A DNA stretch of 38,431 nt, taken from the NCBI GenBank assembly GCA_037447655.1, contig JBBHKE010003085.1:1-38431 (forward strand), written 5' to 3'. This document shows positions 1 through 10,184 of this stretch, in pieces. The stretch comes from Zygnema cylindricum (lineage: Eukaryota > Streptophyta > Zygnematophyceae > Zygnematales > Zygnemataceae). Made by a program: the position numbers and the translations under genes. Positions within the stretch are counted from its first letter, which is position 1; the number at the start of each line of letters is the position of its first letter. A model generated the notes under the pieces. The model was not told the DNA's origin and did not search any database. It was given only the letters and a program-made list of their open reading frames with translations.

Positions 1-51
<51 letters not shown>

Positions 52-180
52 GGGGCGAGAGAGGGAGAGAGTGAGAGAAAGTGAGGGTGGTGAGGGGAGA
101 GAGTGAGGGCGTGGGGAAGAGAGATAAATAGTGGGAAAGAGAGGGAAAGTAGGGGAAAGAAAGGGAATCAAATTTTGTGT
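1..180. repeat. GA-rich simple sequence (window edge)
   Basis: Almost pure A/G on the plus strand, beginning as (GA)n and decaying into GGGAGAG-type runs. It continues off the left edge, so its full size is unknown. The open frames it generates are compositional artefacts. Confidence 0.9.
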
Positions 181-680
181 GGGAACGGGCCACGCGTAAG
201 GAAAAGGGCAAAGTACCGATGAATGGGAACCACAAGTGAAACATAAAATGAGTAACCACGAATCTTAACCTCTTTTGACATTTGGCTCTTCTAAAAGACG
301 TCTATGACATAAAACAATCCAAACAAAAGCCTAGTTTAGAAATTTTGGGAAGATTTGCAATTAGATTGTGAAGCTTTTATGCAAGATTGATTGATTTTGT
401 TTGATAGTATGTGGAGACACATCAGTGGATAAAAAATATAATATATTTTCACCGGTGAAAATATTAAGTTACTTTTTTTGGGGCATTTTTATAAGATGTG
501 CTAGAAATCACTCAAAAAAGGGCTGAAATTTGTGGAGGTTGTCCTTGGAGGAAGTGTAGTGTGAAAAAAATAATTAGAGAAAGTTAAATTTTTCTGCAAA
601 ATTATGTTTTTAAAATTTTAATGTTATTTAAGACGTGCGTACGGATCAGGAGGATTTTTTGTATCATCTAAAGAGTCATG
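181..680. other. AT-leaning spacer inside the purine array
   Basis: About 500 bases of mixed, AT-leaning sequence separate two purine arrays. I looked for terminal inverted repeats or a target duplication at the two transitions and saw none, so I cannot call it an insertion. No gene, RNA or promoter was recognised. Confidence 0.5.
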
Positions 681-2427
681 GGAGTTCACAAGGGAGGGAG
701 AGATAATGAAAAGGAAGAGGGAGAATAGGAGAGGGGCAGGTGGGGAGTAGAGTGAAGGAGAGTTGGTGAGGGAGAGAGGGGGACAAAGAGGAATGCCTGA
801 GAAAAAATGGGGGAGAAGGGGAGTAGGGAGAAATGGGAGAGAGAAGACAGAGGAAGAGATGGAGGGAAGAGAGGTAAGAGTTGAATGAGAGGGGAAAGAA
901 GAGAAGGGTAGAGGAGAGAATGAGCAAGATAGTGGGGAAGAGGGAGAGAGATGGAGGGAGGAAGAGAGGATGAGCGAGAGAGGAAAAGAGAGAATGAGAC
1001 AGATAGTGGGGAAGAGGGATAAAGGAGGAAGGGAAGATAGAGGGAGAGAGAGGCGGATAAAAAAAGAGGGAGAGAGGGATTTAAGAACAGGGAGAGGGTG
1101 AAGGGAGGAGAGGGAAGGAGTAGAAAAGAAGCACAGAGGTATAGAGAAAGGGAGAGAGGCTGAGGGAGAGAGGAAGATAAATAAATAGGGGGAGGGAGAT
1201 CTAGGAAAACAGGAAGAGATGGATGGGCAGGGAGAAAAGGGGGGGAAAGGGAGAGTCTGGGAAAAGAAAAAAGGAGAGAGGGGGGGAGGGGCAGAGATAG
1301 ACCGATAGAAGGAGAGAGGCACAGACGGGGATATAGGAGGAGACGGGGATATAGGAGCAGATTCATAGAGGGAAGGAGAGAGAGAGGAAGAGGGAGAGAG
1401 AGACAGAAGAGAGAGAGGAGGGAACGAGAGAGAACGAGAGGAAATAATGTACAGAGGAGGAAACACCGATAGCTGGAGATTGGGAGGCAGGAGAAGGGAA
1501 GAAATAGAGGCGAAGCAAGGTGAATAGGGAGAGGAGAATTGGTTATAAGGAGAGAGAGAGGGAGAAGGAGAGGGAGAGGGAGACGGAGAGGAAGAGAGTG
1601 GGAGAGGGAAAAGATGGAAACCGGGATTGTGGAAGCTAGCTATAGGTGGGAGTTAGAACACGGAAAGGAGGCGAGGTAGAGGGGATCTGTATGAAGAGGA
1701 ATAGTGAGATAGTACTAGAGAAGGACATGAGGACATCAGAGAGCTAGAGTGAAGGGCATGGAGAGTGATTGAGGGAGAGGTAGAGGAATAGAGGAAGAGA
1801 AGTGTAGAAGGAGAGAGCGGAGAAACGAAAAGGTCGAAAAGGTCGACTGAAGGTGGGTAGATAGGCGAGATTGAGAAGCAGAGAAGTGGGGGAGAGAGAG
1901 AGAAAAAAGGAGAGGACGAGTGGTAGAGCGGATGGGAGAGTGGATGTGGAAAAGGAGAAAGTGCGAAGATGGAAGAATGGGAAAGGAAGAGAAACGGAGA
2001 GAGGGATAAAAAGGAGAAGGAAGTGGGAAGGGCGTAAGGAGGGCGGTGAGGATGGTAGGGAGAGGGAGAGAAAAGGGGGTAGGATGGGAAAGGGGAGGAA
2101 AGTAGAGAAGAGAGGGTCTCGGTAGAAAGGAAGACAGGGAGAAGCATACAAAAGGATTGAGGGATAGTGAGCGGAATAGACAGATGGAGAGAGAGAGAGG
2201 AAGAGAGAGATAAAGGGAGATGGAGGGATAGAGGAAGAGAGTGACGGATGAGTAGGAGAGGCTGGCTGAATGGATATGGAGTGAGGGGCAAACAAACAGA
2301 CATAGAAAAGTGGGATGATTGGCAGAGTAACAAGTATCACAGAGAGAGAGAGGGAGAGGAAGGATGTGGGGGAGCGGAGAATTTGACAGAAGGGGAAAGT
2401 GGGAACAAAGAGAAAGGGATATCTGAT

Positions 2428-2538
2428 GGGAGAGGGGAGAGGGGAGAGGGGAGAGGGGAGAGGGGAGAGGGGAGAGGGGAGAGGGGAGAGGGGAGAGGGG
2501 AGAGGGGAGAGGGGAGAGGGGAGAGGGGAGAGGGGAGA
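2428..2538 (+). repeat. 7-bp minisatellite, unit AGAGGGG
   Basis: About 16 nearly perfect head-to-tail copies of AGAGGGG. Because 21 bases hold three units, every frame stays open and gives a seven-residue peptide repeat, which is an artefact. The unit is not the plant telomere repeat TTTAGGG. Confidence 0.9.
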
Positions 2539-2645
2539 GAGGGGGAGGGGGGGAGGGGGGAGGGGGGAGGGGGGAGGGGGGGAGAGGGGGGGAGAGGGGG
2601 GAGAGGGGGGATTGGGGGGGAGAAGGGGGAGAGGGGAGAATAAGG
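2539..2645 (+). other. Dense G-run block, potential G-quadruplex
   Basis: Immediately after the minisatellite the sequence becomes runs of five to seven G separated by single A or GAG. There are many more than four G-runs with 1-4 base loops, which fits the standard G-quadruplex pattern. Formation is inferred. Confidence 0.6.
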
Positions 2646-2910
2646 GGGAGAGGGGAGAATAAGGGGAAGAGGGGAGGGGGTGAGGGGTGAGGGTGGAGGA
2701 GGGAGGGGGAGAGGGGGTCGAGGGGTGATTTGGGAAAGAGGGGAGAGAGGGAGGAGAAAGGGGTGGGGGGAGGGAGGAGGGAGAAGGGAGAAGGTAGGGA
2801 GGAGAGAGAAGGATGAAAGAAGAAGGGAGAATTGAGAAAGGAGAGTGTGAAGGGAATGCAAGATCGACATGTAGAGGAGGGAGTGGTGGGAGAGGGATTT
2901 TACGAGGGGG

Positions 2911-4370
2911 GTCAAAGGTAACTTGTGAATGGATTTTAGATTTGGGCCGTTACTTTATTTCTTACAGTACTTTTGGTAGATTTTTTTTTTTAACCCAATT
3001 TTCCTTCGAATATTAAGAATTTTAGTGTTGTTTCTGTTTTTTTTTTTTTTTAATGATTTTCATGCTCGCGAATGGTCCTCAATTTTTAGTTCTTAATAAA
3101 TTAGTTATTATTCATAACCTGTTTTTTATTTGTCATTTTTTGTCCTATGTAGTCCTTTTATATTTTGTCGGTTGAAAGCTTTTTCTTGTTTTTTTGACAT
3201 TCACTTTAAGACATTTGAAATTTTTATTCTTAAATCTTTTTCCATTTTTCATCTTGTTATCCATTCTACACTATTTCTGATTTACATATGCAATGCATAA
3301 ACGATAATTTTAAAAGTGGGAGGAGGTGGAAGCTTTTTTGACCTCAAGAAGTTATTTTGGGTTGTTTGTTTTTTTTTTATAAGTTGTATGAACGGAAAAT
3401 TGTTTTTATTTTTTTTTTGTGGGTTTTAATGTTCTTGGGGTTGTATATAATTTTGGAAGTGTTGGAAAACCCATGGTTGAGTATATCTTGAGAAAACATT
3501 TGTTTTTTGAGAGACAAATAAATTTCACACTAGATTTGTTGACAAAACTTGGTTCTCTAACGGATATGTTCTTCACTGACCTTGTTTTCAACATTTTCTT
3601 TTGCTAGTTCTCGCTTCTGCAATATTTTTTTCTTGTTATTTTCGTCCCTCACATGATTTTTTTGACATTTTAATCCTCCATGTTGAACCTTACAATGACC
3701 TTGGTAGCTAATTTTTGGTGTTCATGTCTTATCTTTAGGTACTTGGTTTCCATTTATGACTAGCTCTTCTGTAGCTTTTTGCTTTCCTTAAAGCAAAAAG
3801 GAAAGCATTGAGATCAAAGTAGCTTTAGGATTGAAGCTTTAGGATTGATATCAAAGGATTTCTGGAACTCCCTAATGTTCCTAATAGTCATATCAATTGT
3901 TCTTACATTGGCTTGGGCATTGAAAAATTTCAAACAATTGGTGTCATTTTGTGCATACCATAAAAATAATATAAAGATGTTGAATAGATAGATTGAATAT
4001 GCTTCTTGGTATTTGATGACATTTTCGCATCCACATTCAAACTTCCGAGATTATCATAACTCTGTTGTTCTTCACACCAAAAACAACAAGAATTGCGAGA
4101 ATATCTTCTTCAAGGATAAACATTGGCGACTTTATTCCATTGAGAGACTTAAAAATTACAAAAAAATGGTATTTTATTATTACTTTAATAAGACAACTAA
4201 ATTTTTTCGCGCATGCTGAAGAACCCTAAAATTCTACACGCTAACCTATAATTGCTTTCTAACCTATAATCTATCTTTAAATAATCTTAAATCACTAACG
4301 GGCTAATGATGGCTTGTAATCGTATGGTCCAATAGCAAATCAATTGGTATTCATGTTATTCATGGTCTAA
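2911..4370. other. AT-rich intergenic, no recognisable gene
   Basis: T-rich sequence with many homopolymer runs. Open frames of about 60 codons occur on both strands at 3406-3607 with no domain signature. A 9-bp perfect stem (GCTTTCCTT/AAGGAAAGC) with an 8-base loop lies at 3781-3806. A GCTTTAGGATTGA direct repeat follows within 50 bases. Nothing here supports a gene. Confidence 0.5.
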
Positions 4371-4922
4371 TTACTTGATCATGTTTACCTTACGGAATAA
4401 CCACCCAAATGGACATTGGTCATTGACAGTTGTGACTATACATAATATAATGCATCCGATAAAACCCCAAGCGAGCTTCCATTCGGCGCTATTAATTAGA
4501 ATACATATGGGACATTCGTATAGTGATCTTAATGAATTAAGATTTCTCCGTTTCCTATTGAACCGTCTTCTTGATTTCAAGAGATGCAATAAAGGCCATC
4601 TTGCTGTCCCCGAAATATTACCACTTTTTTGGTTTGGATCTGCTGCTGGACTTTCGGACGGACCTGTCAACAATAATAGGAGGCGATCATTTAGATACAT
4701 TCTTGATTTATCTGTCTTTGAAACATGACAAGCTCGTTTTCCATGAATACAAAGGATAGAAAACACTCCCTGATTCTCAAAATCCGTCATTTTAGCATTA
4801 GGGATAAAGCATAAGGGAAAAAAATTAAGAAAAGAGTTTAGAACTTGACCGCCCGTGAGACCCTGAAGGGAATTAGTACCAGTACAGGAGCATAAAAAAA
4901 AAAAAAATCACCTGAAAGACGG
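4371..4922. other. 3' flank of the host gene; weak overlapping ORFs
   Basis: A 139-codon minus-strand frame (4371-4790) and a 117-codon plus-strand frame (4375-4728) overlap here. Neither shows a recognised motif, and the minus-strand one begins about 130 bases past the stop of the upstream gene. The sequence could be 3' UTR plus spacer or an unrecognised small gene. I do not call a CDS. Confidence 0.3.
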
Positions 4923-6764
4923 TCATTGTCTTTTATCTTTTGAATTGCATTCTTTCTGATTTGCAGTTACTTTCGTAGAAATATTCCCCTCGTCTGAATT
5001 TCTTTGTGCCATAGCATCGTCCGAATCCCCTGTACAATCCTCTCCTTCCTTAGCGTCTCCACCACTCATCCATCCACAGAAACTATGGTGTCTATTTAAA
5101 AGTCTCCCAAGTTCTATCTCAAGCTCTTTATTTACCTCTTGCGGATTCTGAAGGATACCTTCCACATTGTTCGAACTCTCTCCCAACGGCACGTCTTCTT
5201 GCACGCATATTGTAAGAATCCTCTTCCTCCGTTCCAAAGAATCATCTTGTCGCAAGTTCTCCGTAATTATTCTCTTCCTTTGTGAAGTAGGAGCAGACGA
5301 CTCCTCGATATCTGGTGGGCCTTCCACGTGTCCCTTTCTAACAGCCAATAGGAGTCTCCTCCGGAGAAGGTCAGCCTCCATACGATGTCGACGAAGTTGA
5401 AGAACTCTTTCGACTTGGCAGAGAGAACTAGCCAATAGGGGAAGTCTATGTAAAAGTGGGTTTCTGAAAAAAGGAGAAAAGGAAATGACCAGAAAAAACG
5501 TAGAAAATTGTACGTATACATTTATTCTCTGAGGAATCTTAGAAATAGAGTAGATTTTCTACATTGGTGAGATAATTTACTGTTGAGATGAAAAGATCGT
5601 CATTGACTAATGTACGATTAGAGAGCTTGTGAGTGCCAGTTAAATGTTACCAAGCGGCAAATGGAAAGTATGTTGAGTCATTTAACGAATTAGAAATAGT
5701 GAGTATGATGTTAACACTTACAAGGAAGGGCATAATAAAGAGGGAAGAATATCAAGTGCCGCATCTTCTCTCAAAAATTCTGTTCTGGGAGGGAATATTC
5801 CACCCTCAGAAAAAAAGAGCTCAAAACTGAAGAAGGAAACCCACTCAAATTTCTCTTTCCTGAGGCTGCCATCTGGTGTTTTTCCCATTAGTTCCCGAGC
5901 CTCTGCCAAGCCGGCACAAGATTTTTCCACAGAGGTTGTTGTGAGGTGACAGCTGTCAGCTGTCAGAGATATCCTCATTGTCGTAACCACCAGCTGGCGA
6001 CCTGGGGATGAGTCAGTAGAATTTTGATTTCTCGTGACCGACAGCTGGTGTTCAGGGAGAGGAACAGCTGGAGTCCTGTTGGGGGAAGGGGAGGGTGACT
6101 CGTGGCACATTTGTACGAACTGAAAATTTTCTGCATCCAAAGTTATCTGGTAATGTGGGTGAGGGAGAGAGGAAAAGAGAGGCAGAGAGCGAGAGAGAGG
6201 GAGTCCAAGAGAGAGAGAGAGAGAGTGAGAGAGAAATCTGCATAACTCAAAGCATGTAACCTTAGTGTCAGTTGGAAATTCATTTTCTTATCCTTTTGAT
6301 GATAGACATTTCCCCAAATAATGTTCTGATTCTCGATCCTCGAGCAAAAGTAAAGGAAGGATTTGGAGATTGGAAGATTGGAAATAGAATGAATCAATTC
6401 TGGGGAGAAAATGGATTTAAGAATCTGCAGAATGGATGAAAGCTGGAATAGGGAGGGATAGAAGGTGCGGGTAGAGAGAAAGAAGGATGTCGAGAGAGAG
6501 GCGGGGTAGTCAGAATGAGAGAAAGAAAGGAATACAAACACAGATAGTAAGCAGGTCAGAAGGAGAGAAAGATGGAGACAGAAAGCGACAGGGAGAGGTT
6601 GAGAGGAAGAAACAGTACCAAAGGCACAAGCAAGGGGTGTGCAAAGAGAGTGAAGAAAAAGGGTGAGGAAAGGATGTGCAGAGGAATATGATGAGAGTGG
6701 GAAAATCAAGAGCGAAAGTGAAAGAGGGGAAGAGAGAGATATAGAGATAAAGAGAGAGCGAGCG

Positions 6765-6817
<53 letters not shown>

Positions 6818-7060
6818 TTTTTTAATCTTCCCCAAAGGCTTACAATAAACATCGGGGAAATGGGAAGATGCGGAAAAAAAAATCTGTGTTGACTTCCTAC
6901 CTTCTTGGAGGCCGTCCCTCCACACATTCATAGCCAGAATGCTCCTGAGAATTTCTTCTCCCCCTTCTTCCTCCCTTTCCCTCTCCGAAATCGATTTCTC
7001 CTTCTCCAATTCGGCGACTCCATTCTTCTTCTGTTCCATAGCACCTTGTCCCTCCTCCAT
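4923..7060 (-). CDS. Three-exon gene, uncharacterised protein (predicted 369 aa)
   Basis: Exon 1 is 7060-6901, exon 2 is 6130-5722 and exon 3 is 5463-4923; the total coding length of 1110 nt is a whole number of codons. The start is fixed by an in-frame TAA four codons upstream of the ATG at 7058-7060. Intron 1 (770 bp) has donor GAAG/GTAGGAAG and a GCAG acceptor with a weak pyrimidine tract. Intron 2 (258 bp) has donor CTT/GTAAGTG and a strong acceptor, a CT-rich tract ending TTTTTTCAG. Both junctions keep frame (phases 1 and 2). Residues 1-53 are Glu-rich and charged. Residues 54-190 are Ser/Thr/Pro-rich and end in an aromatic stretch. Residues about 200-233 (start LASSLCQVERVLQ) form a basic amphipathic helix, probably coiled coil. 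The tail is acidic. No signal peptide or clear membrane segment is visible. I do not recognise the family. A small nuclear or chromatin-associated adaptor would fit the composition, but that is a guess. Exon 1 and its upstream region recur at 9699-11293. Confidence 0.65.
6769..6817. repeat. (GA)n microsatellite in intron 1
   Basis: About 24 GA units on the plus strand, so CT on the transcribed minus strand. The 5' edge of the 1.57-kb duplication (about 6799 in this copy, 9699 in the other) falls in this tract, so microsatellite-mediated breakage is a likely origin of that breakpoint. Confidence 0.85.
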
Positions 7061-7226
7061 TTCTCGTTTTTATCGCTCTGTGCACACTCCTCCGCCCTGC
7101 TTACTTTCTGCTTGAAGTCTGTTCCTTGCGCTTCTGCAGCTTTCGGCTTTTTCTGAAACGACAGGCGATGCTGCCCGATCTCAAAGGTTTCGTAATGCCT
7201 TTGATTCTCTGCACGGGCAATTTTTG

Positions 7227-7256
7227 TACGGACTATTTGTGTACGGACTATTTGTG
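7227..7256 (-). repeat. 15-bp tandem repeat, 2 units (copy A)
   Basis: Two perfect units of TACGGACTATTTGTG. The preceding bases resemble a decayed third unit. The repeat lies about 170-200 bp upstream of the exon 1 ATG, in the promoter or 5' UTR. The duplicate locus has five units. Confidence 0.85.
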
Positions 7257-8302
7257 ATTCGAACACAGGGCATTGTGGGGAGGGTGTGGTTCCGGACAAT
7301 CCTTTCGGTCCGTCGTCACTTTTTGGCGACTCCGTACGGAAACGCACAAGCCATGTACCCGTCGCCCAGCGAAGGCGTCAGAGGGGTCTATTTATCAGTT
7401 TGTCGTTTTCCGTGAAAGTCGTCACCATTTTGTCGTTTTTCGGTAAATTCGTCACCTAAACCGAGTACATTTTCGCGCTATGGAAAATTTTAGCGATTAT
7501 TTTTCACATTCAAACGGATACAGTATGGCCTGACATATTAATGATTTAATGCTTCATAGGGTTCAATACGGTTTTAAATCATACTATTAAAACCCATAAC
7601 GACAAAATATTATCTTTTGCCATCTACAATTACACGATTCACGCCGTCGTACGATTGCACGTCATTTCCAAATGTAATGTATGTATATTGTATTTTTCAG
7701 CATTTTGCTACAACGTGGCACAATTTCAAGCGAGCCACGTAGTGAGATGGAGAATGCGCACGTGGAGCCAAACGTGTGAAGGAAATTGGACGGCGCCAAA
7801 GGTGCGTCCTTCTCTAGAGCGAGAAGATAGGATTCCGTATACGACAAAATGGATCTCCAGACACAGGCTAAAGAGTAAAGACTACAATAGTGGATTACAT
7901 GTGTCATAGGATTGCCACACGTAGGTGCAGTACAGTAATGTACTTTTTCGTACTCATGGTTAAACATACTTCCACTATGACCGCAATTTTGATTTTAGTG
8001 TGGCAAACTGGCAACCTATCAATCGAGTACGGGACGTATTTCCATCTCGAACGTATTGCGATACGTTGCGTCACACAGGTGTGTTAACTTTAACTTAAGA
8101 AAGAAAAAACGCTCAGCTTTTAGGACCGGATTTTTGACTTTTGGGTCCCGACAGCGTGGCTAATCTATGATGTGGCGATGCACCGACCTATGAACATGAT
8201 TAGATATTTTCAGGTACGAATAGACAGCTCATACTGACAGCTTGACTGTCGTGATGGGGAAGAAGGAATCTTCAAGGATTATCAATGTCTTGCACGAAGC
8301 CG

Positions 8303-8332
8303 GTCAAAGTCAAAGTCAAAGTCAAAGTCAAC
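8303..8332 (-). promoter_or_regulatory. GTCAAA array (W-box-like cores), copy A
   Basis: Four GTCAAA units plus GTCAAC. Read on the gene strand these give repeated TTTGACT, each containing the TTGAC(C/T) W-box core known to bind WRKY proteins in plants. The array is about 1.25 kb upstream of the start codon. A regulatory role is inferred; it may be only a hexanucleotide microsatellite. Confidence 0.4.
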
Positions 8333-8369
8333 GATATTGCAACTGGATACGATTGTACATTCTACGGTA

Positions 8370-9324
8370 CACCGTGAATCGCTATTAGCGTGTTGGACGC
8401 TAATTGAGGTACCCTGTTTTTTTCGGCAAATTCTCAAATAGAATTAAACATTCTAAATGTTTCTACACGTTATTTGAGGTAGCCCATTAAATAGGATTTC
8501 AAACTCTAATATAGTGCCATAATAAATAGTGTGATGTACGGTCTGTCAGAGCCATACTTTTTTGTACTTTTTCAAGTAGAAAAGTACAGATGAGATATTT
8601 ACGCTGTCCCGTAGTCGCGCTAACATGTAATTGCGTAAACATTTTCCGGCATTCGCGGATGTCCAAAAAAACGCGACGGCGTACGATTTGAAAAATTTCG
8701 TACATACACATATTTTAGTGTGGAGATATTCTGCACTGAAAATTTTTACAAAGCAGTTTACAAATTAGAGTACTAAAAATTAGAATAAAAAATAGGGAAT
8801 TGCTAATCGCAGAGACGATTTTTGCTTCGCGCAGGTACACCGCGAATCGCTATTAGCGTACATGACGCTAATTGGGGTACCCCTTTTTTTGGGGCAAATT
8901 CTCAAATAGAATAAAGTACGCTAAATGTTTTTGCTCGTTATTTGAGGTACCCCGCTCAATGCGGTTCATAACTGTAATTTAGTGTACTTTTAAATAGTAT
9001 TGTGTACGGACTGCCAGATCTGTACTATTCCGTACCTTTTAAATTTGAAAGTACAGAAAATACAATAATATATAATTGCGTAAATATTTTCCGGCATACG
9101 CAGATGTCAAAAAAACGCGACGGCGCACGATTTGAACAATGTCGTACATCTACATGTTTTAGCGTGGACATATTATGTGCCGAAATTTTTTACGAAGCAG
9201 TTTACAAATTAGAGTACATGATAAATTAGTATCATGGTGTACCCGAAAAAACACAATTTACCGTAAAGTACGCTAATTGTTTCATTACGCTATATTTTTT
9301 ATACGCTAATAGCGATTCACGGTG
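8370..9324. mobile_element. TA-flanked MITE, head-to-tail dimer
   Basis: The element begins with CACCGTGAATCGCTATTAGC and ends with its reverse complement. The perfect inverted repeats are 22 nt and are flanked on both sides by TA, the target duplication typical of Tc1/mariner-type (Stowaway-like) elements. A second left end, also preceded by TA, occurs at 8838 with one mismatch. The two halves (8370-8837 and 8838-9324) are homologous along their length. The first half lacks a good right inverted repeat; only a degraded remnant is visible near 8801-8815. The structure is therefore left end, body, left end, body, right end. There is no transposase ORF, so it is non-autonomous. Confidence 0.85.
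8838..9324. mobile_element. Second unit of the MITE dimer
   Basis: This 487-bp unit has both ends and flanking TA on both sides, so it could be the original complete monomer. Subterminal ACGCTAAT motifs repeat near both ends. Its left inverted repeat differs from its right one at one position (CACCGCG against CACCGTG). Confidence 0.75.
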
Positions 9325-9326
9325 TA

Positions 9327-9698
9327 GTTGTCAGAAATTGTACATTTGAAGTACATTTTCGTACAAGCTACGTACCTTTAAGTTTAGATTTGACGGTCAA
9401 TCCGTCAAACAGCTTTGACTGGCGAAATGTTGTACGGCGGTTAAAAAAGTGTCCCGGTTGCGAACGTCGACCGTCATAAAAAAAAAAAAATCACACGGCC
9501 GGCGCAAGTTTACTGTAACAGAACTGCGGCAACCACATATAAATAAAAATGGCTGCGCGCAGGTAGTTTCTCACTTCACGTGAGCTCCACACACCGACAT
9601 TTGACTTACGCACTTAGCCGCAAAAATATAGGGCGTGTTCCCATGTGTTCAAGTAAGGGTTTTTTTCCGTCGTTTTCACAGAAAATGGGACTTCCAAC
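9327..9698 (+). other. Unique spacer between duplicate copies; TATA-like motif
   Basis: About 370 bases not present beside the other duplicate. A TATAAATA motif lies at 9538-9545 on the plus strand, followed about 30-35 bases later by a pyrimidine/CA start-like context. That resembles a core promoter, but no convincing plus-strand gene follows. It may be promoter debris from another locus. Confidence 0.35.
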
Positions 9699-9799
9699 GA
9701 GAGAAAGAGAGAGAGATTTTTTAATCTTCCCCAAAGGCTTACAATAAACATCGGGGAAATGGGAAGATGCGGAAAAAAAAATCTGTGTTGACTTCCTAC

Positions 9800-9959
9800 C
9801 TTCTTGGAGGCCGTCCCTCCACACACTCATAGCCAGAATGCTCCTGAGAATTTCTTCTCCCCCTTCTTCCTCCCTTTCCCTTTCCGAAATCGATTTCTCC
9901 TTCTCCGATTTGGCGACTCCATTCATCTTCTGCTCCATAGCACCTTGTCCCTCCTCCAT
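9800..9959 (-). pseudogene. Duplicate exon 1 (orphan or alternative first exon)
   Basis: A 160-nt exon identical in length and phase to exon 1 of the 4923-7060 gene. It has the same in-frame TAA just upstream of the ATG and the same donor AAG/GTAGGAAG. It differs at four residues in 53 (for example Lys12 to Met and Asn45 to Ser), with no stop or frameshift. It lies upstream of the intact gene in the same orientation, so a transcript starting here could splice over copy A to exon 2 and give a near-identical protein. Without expression data it could equally be a dead fragment. I list it as pseudogene because it has no exons of its own. Confidence 0.6.
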
Positions 9960-10109
9960 TTTTCGTTTTTATCGCTCTGTACACACTCCTCCGCCCTGCT
10001 TACTTTCTGCTTGAAGTCTGTTCCTTGCGCTTCTGCACCTTTCGGCTTTTTCTGAAACGACAGGCGATGCTGCCCGATCTCAAAGGTTTCGTATGCCTTT
10101 GATTGTCTG

Positions 10110-10184
10110 TACGGACTCTTTTTCTACGGACTAATTGTGTACGGACTATTTATGAACGGACTGTTTGTGTACGGACTATTTGTG
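10110..10184 (-). repeat. 15-bp tandem repeat, 5 units (copy B)
   Basis: Five head-to-tail units of the TACGGACTATTTGTG type, three of them with substitutions and the last perfect. The corresponding place in copy A has two units. It lies about 150-225 bp upstream of the duplicated ATG. Confidence 0.85.

Larger units (their letters stand above)
681..2910. repeat. 2.2-kb polypurine array
   Basis: The plus strand is overwhelmingly purine, made of imperfect GAGAGG, GGGAGA and GAAAGAG units. Long open frames on both strands translate to Ser/Pro/Leu or Arg/Glu/Gly repeats and are not genes. Such mirror-like polypurine tracts are known to be able to form triplex (H-DNA); that is general knowledge and not something shown here. 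Confidence 0.9.
6799..8369 (-). repeat. Promoter plus exon 1 segmental duplication, copy A
   Basis: About 1.57 kb nearly identical to 9699-11293 in the same orientation. It holds the end of intron 1 near the donor, all of exon 1 and about 1.3 kb upstream of the ATG. Internal landmarks shared with the other copy are a 15-bp tandem repeat, a conserved AT-rich block and a GTCAAA array near the far edge. No separate gene is recognised in the upstream 1.3 kb, so on position it should contain the promoter and 5' UTR. Homology stops exactly at the TA that flanks the inserted MITE at 8370. Confidence 0.85.

Noticed and set aside
2428-2538. Telomere-like repeat
   Set aside because: The unit AGAGGGG is not TTTAGGG or a known plant or algal telomere variant, and it grades into the surrounding GA array.
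624-2915. Long open frames (up to 280 codons) rich in Ser/Pro/Leu or Arg/Glu/Gly
   Set aside because: They are translations of GA/CT simple sequence, open in several frames at once on both strands, with no domains.
7655-7909. 84-codon plus-strand frame in the promoter duplicate
   Set aside because: The equivalent region in the other copy carries indels that break it, so it is not under coding constraint.
8303-8332. CRISPR-like or satellite origin for the GTCAAA units
   Set aside because: Short perfect hexamer tandem without spacers; best described as a microsatellite with possible W-box cores.
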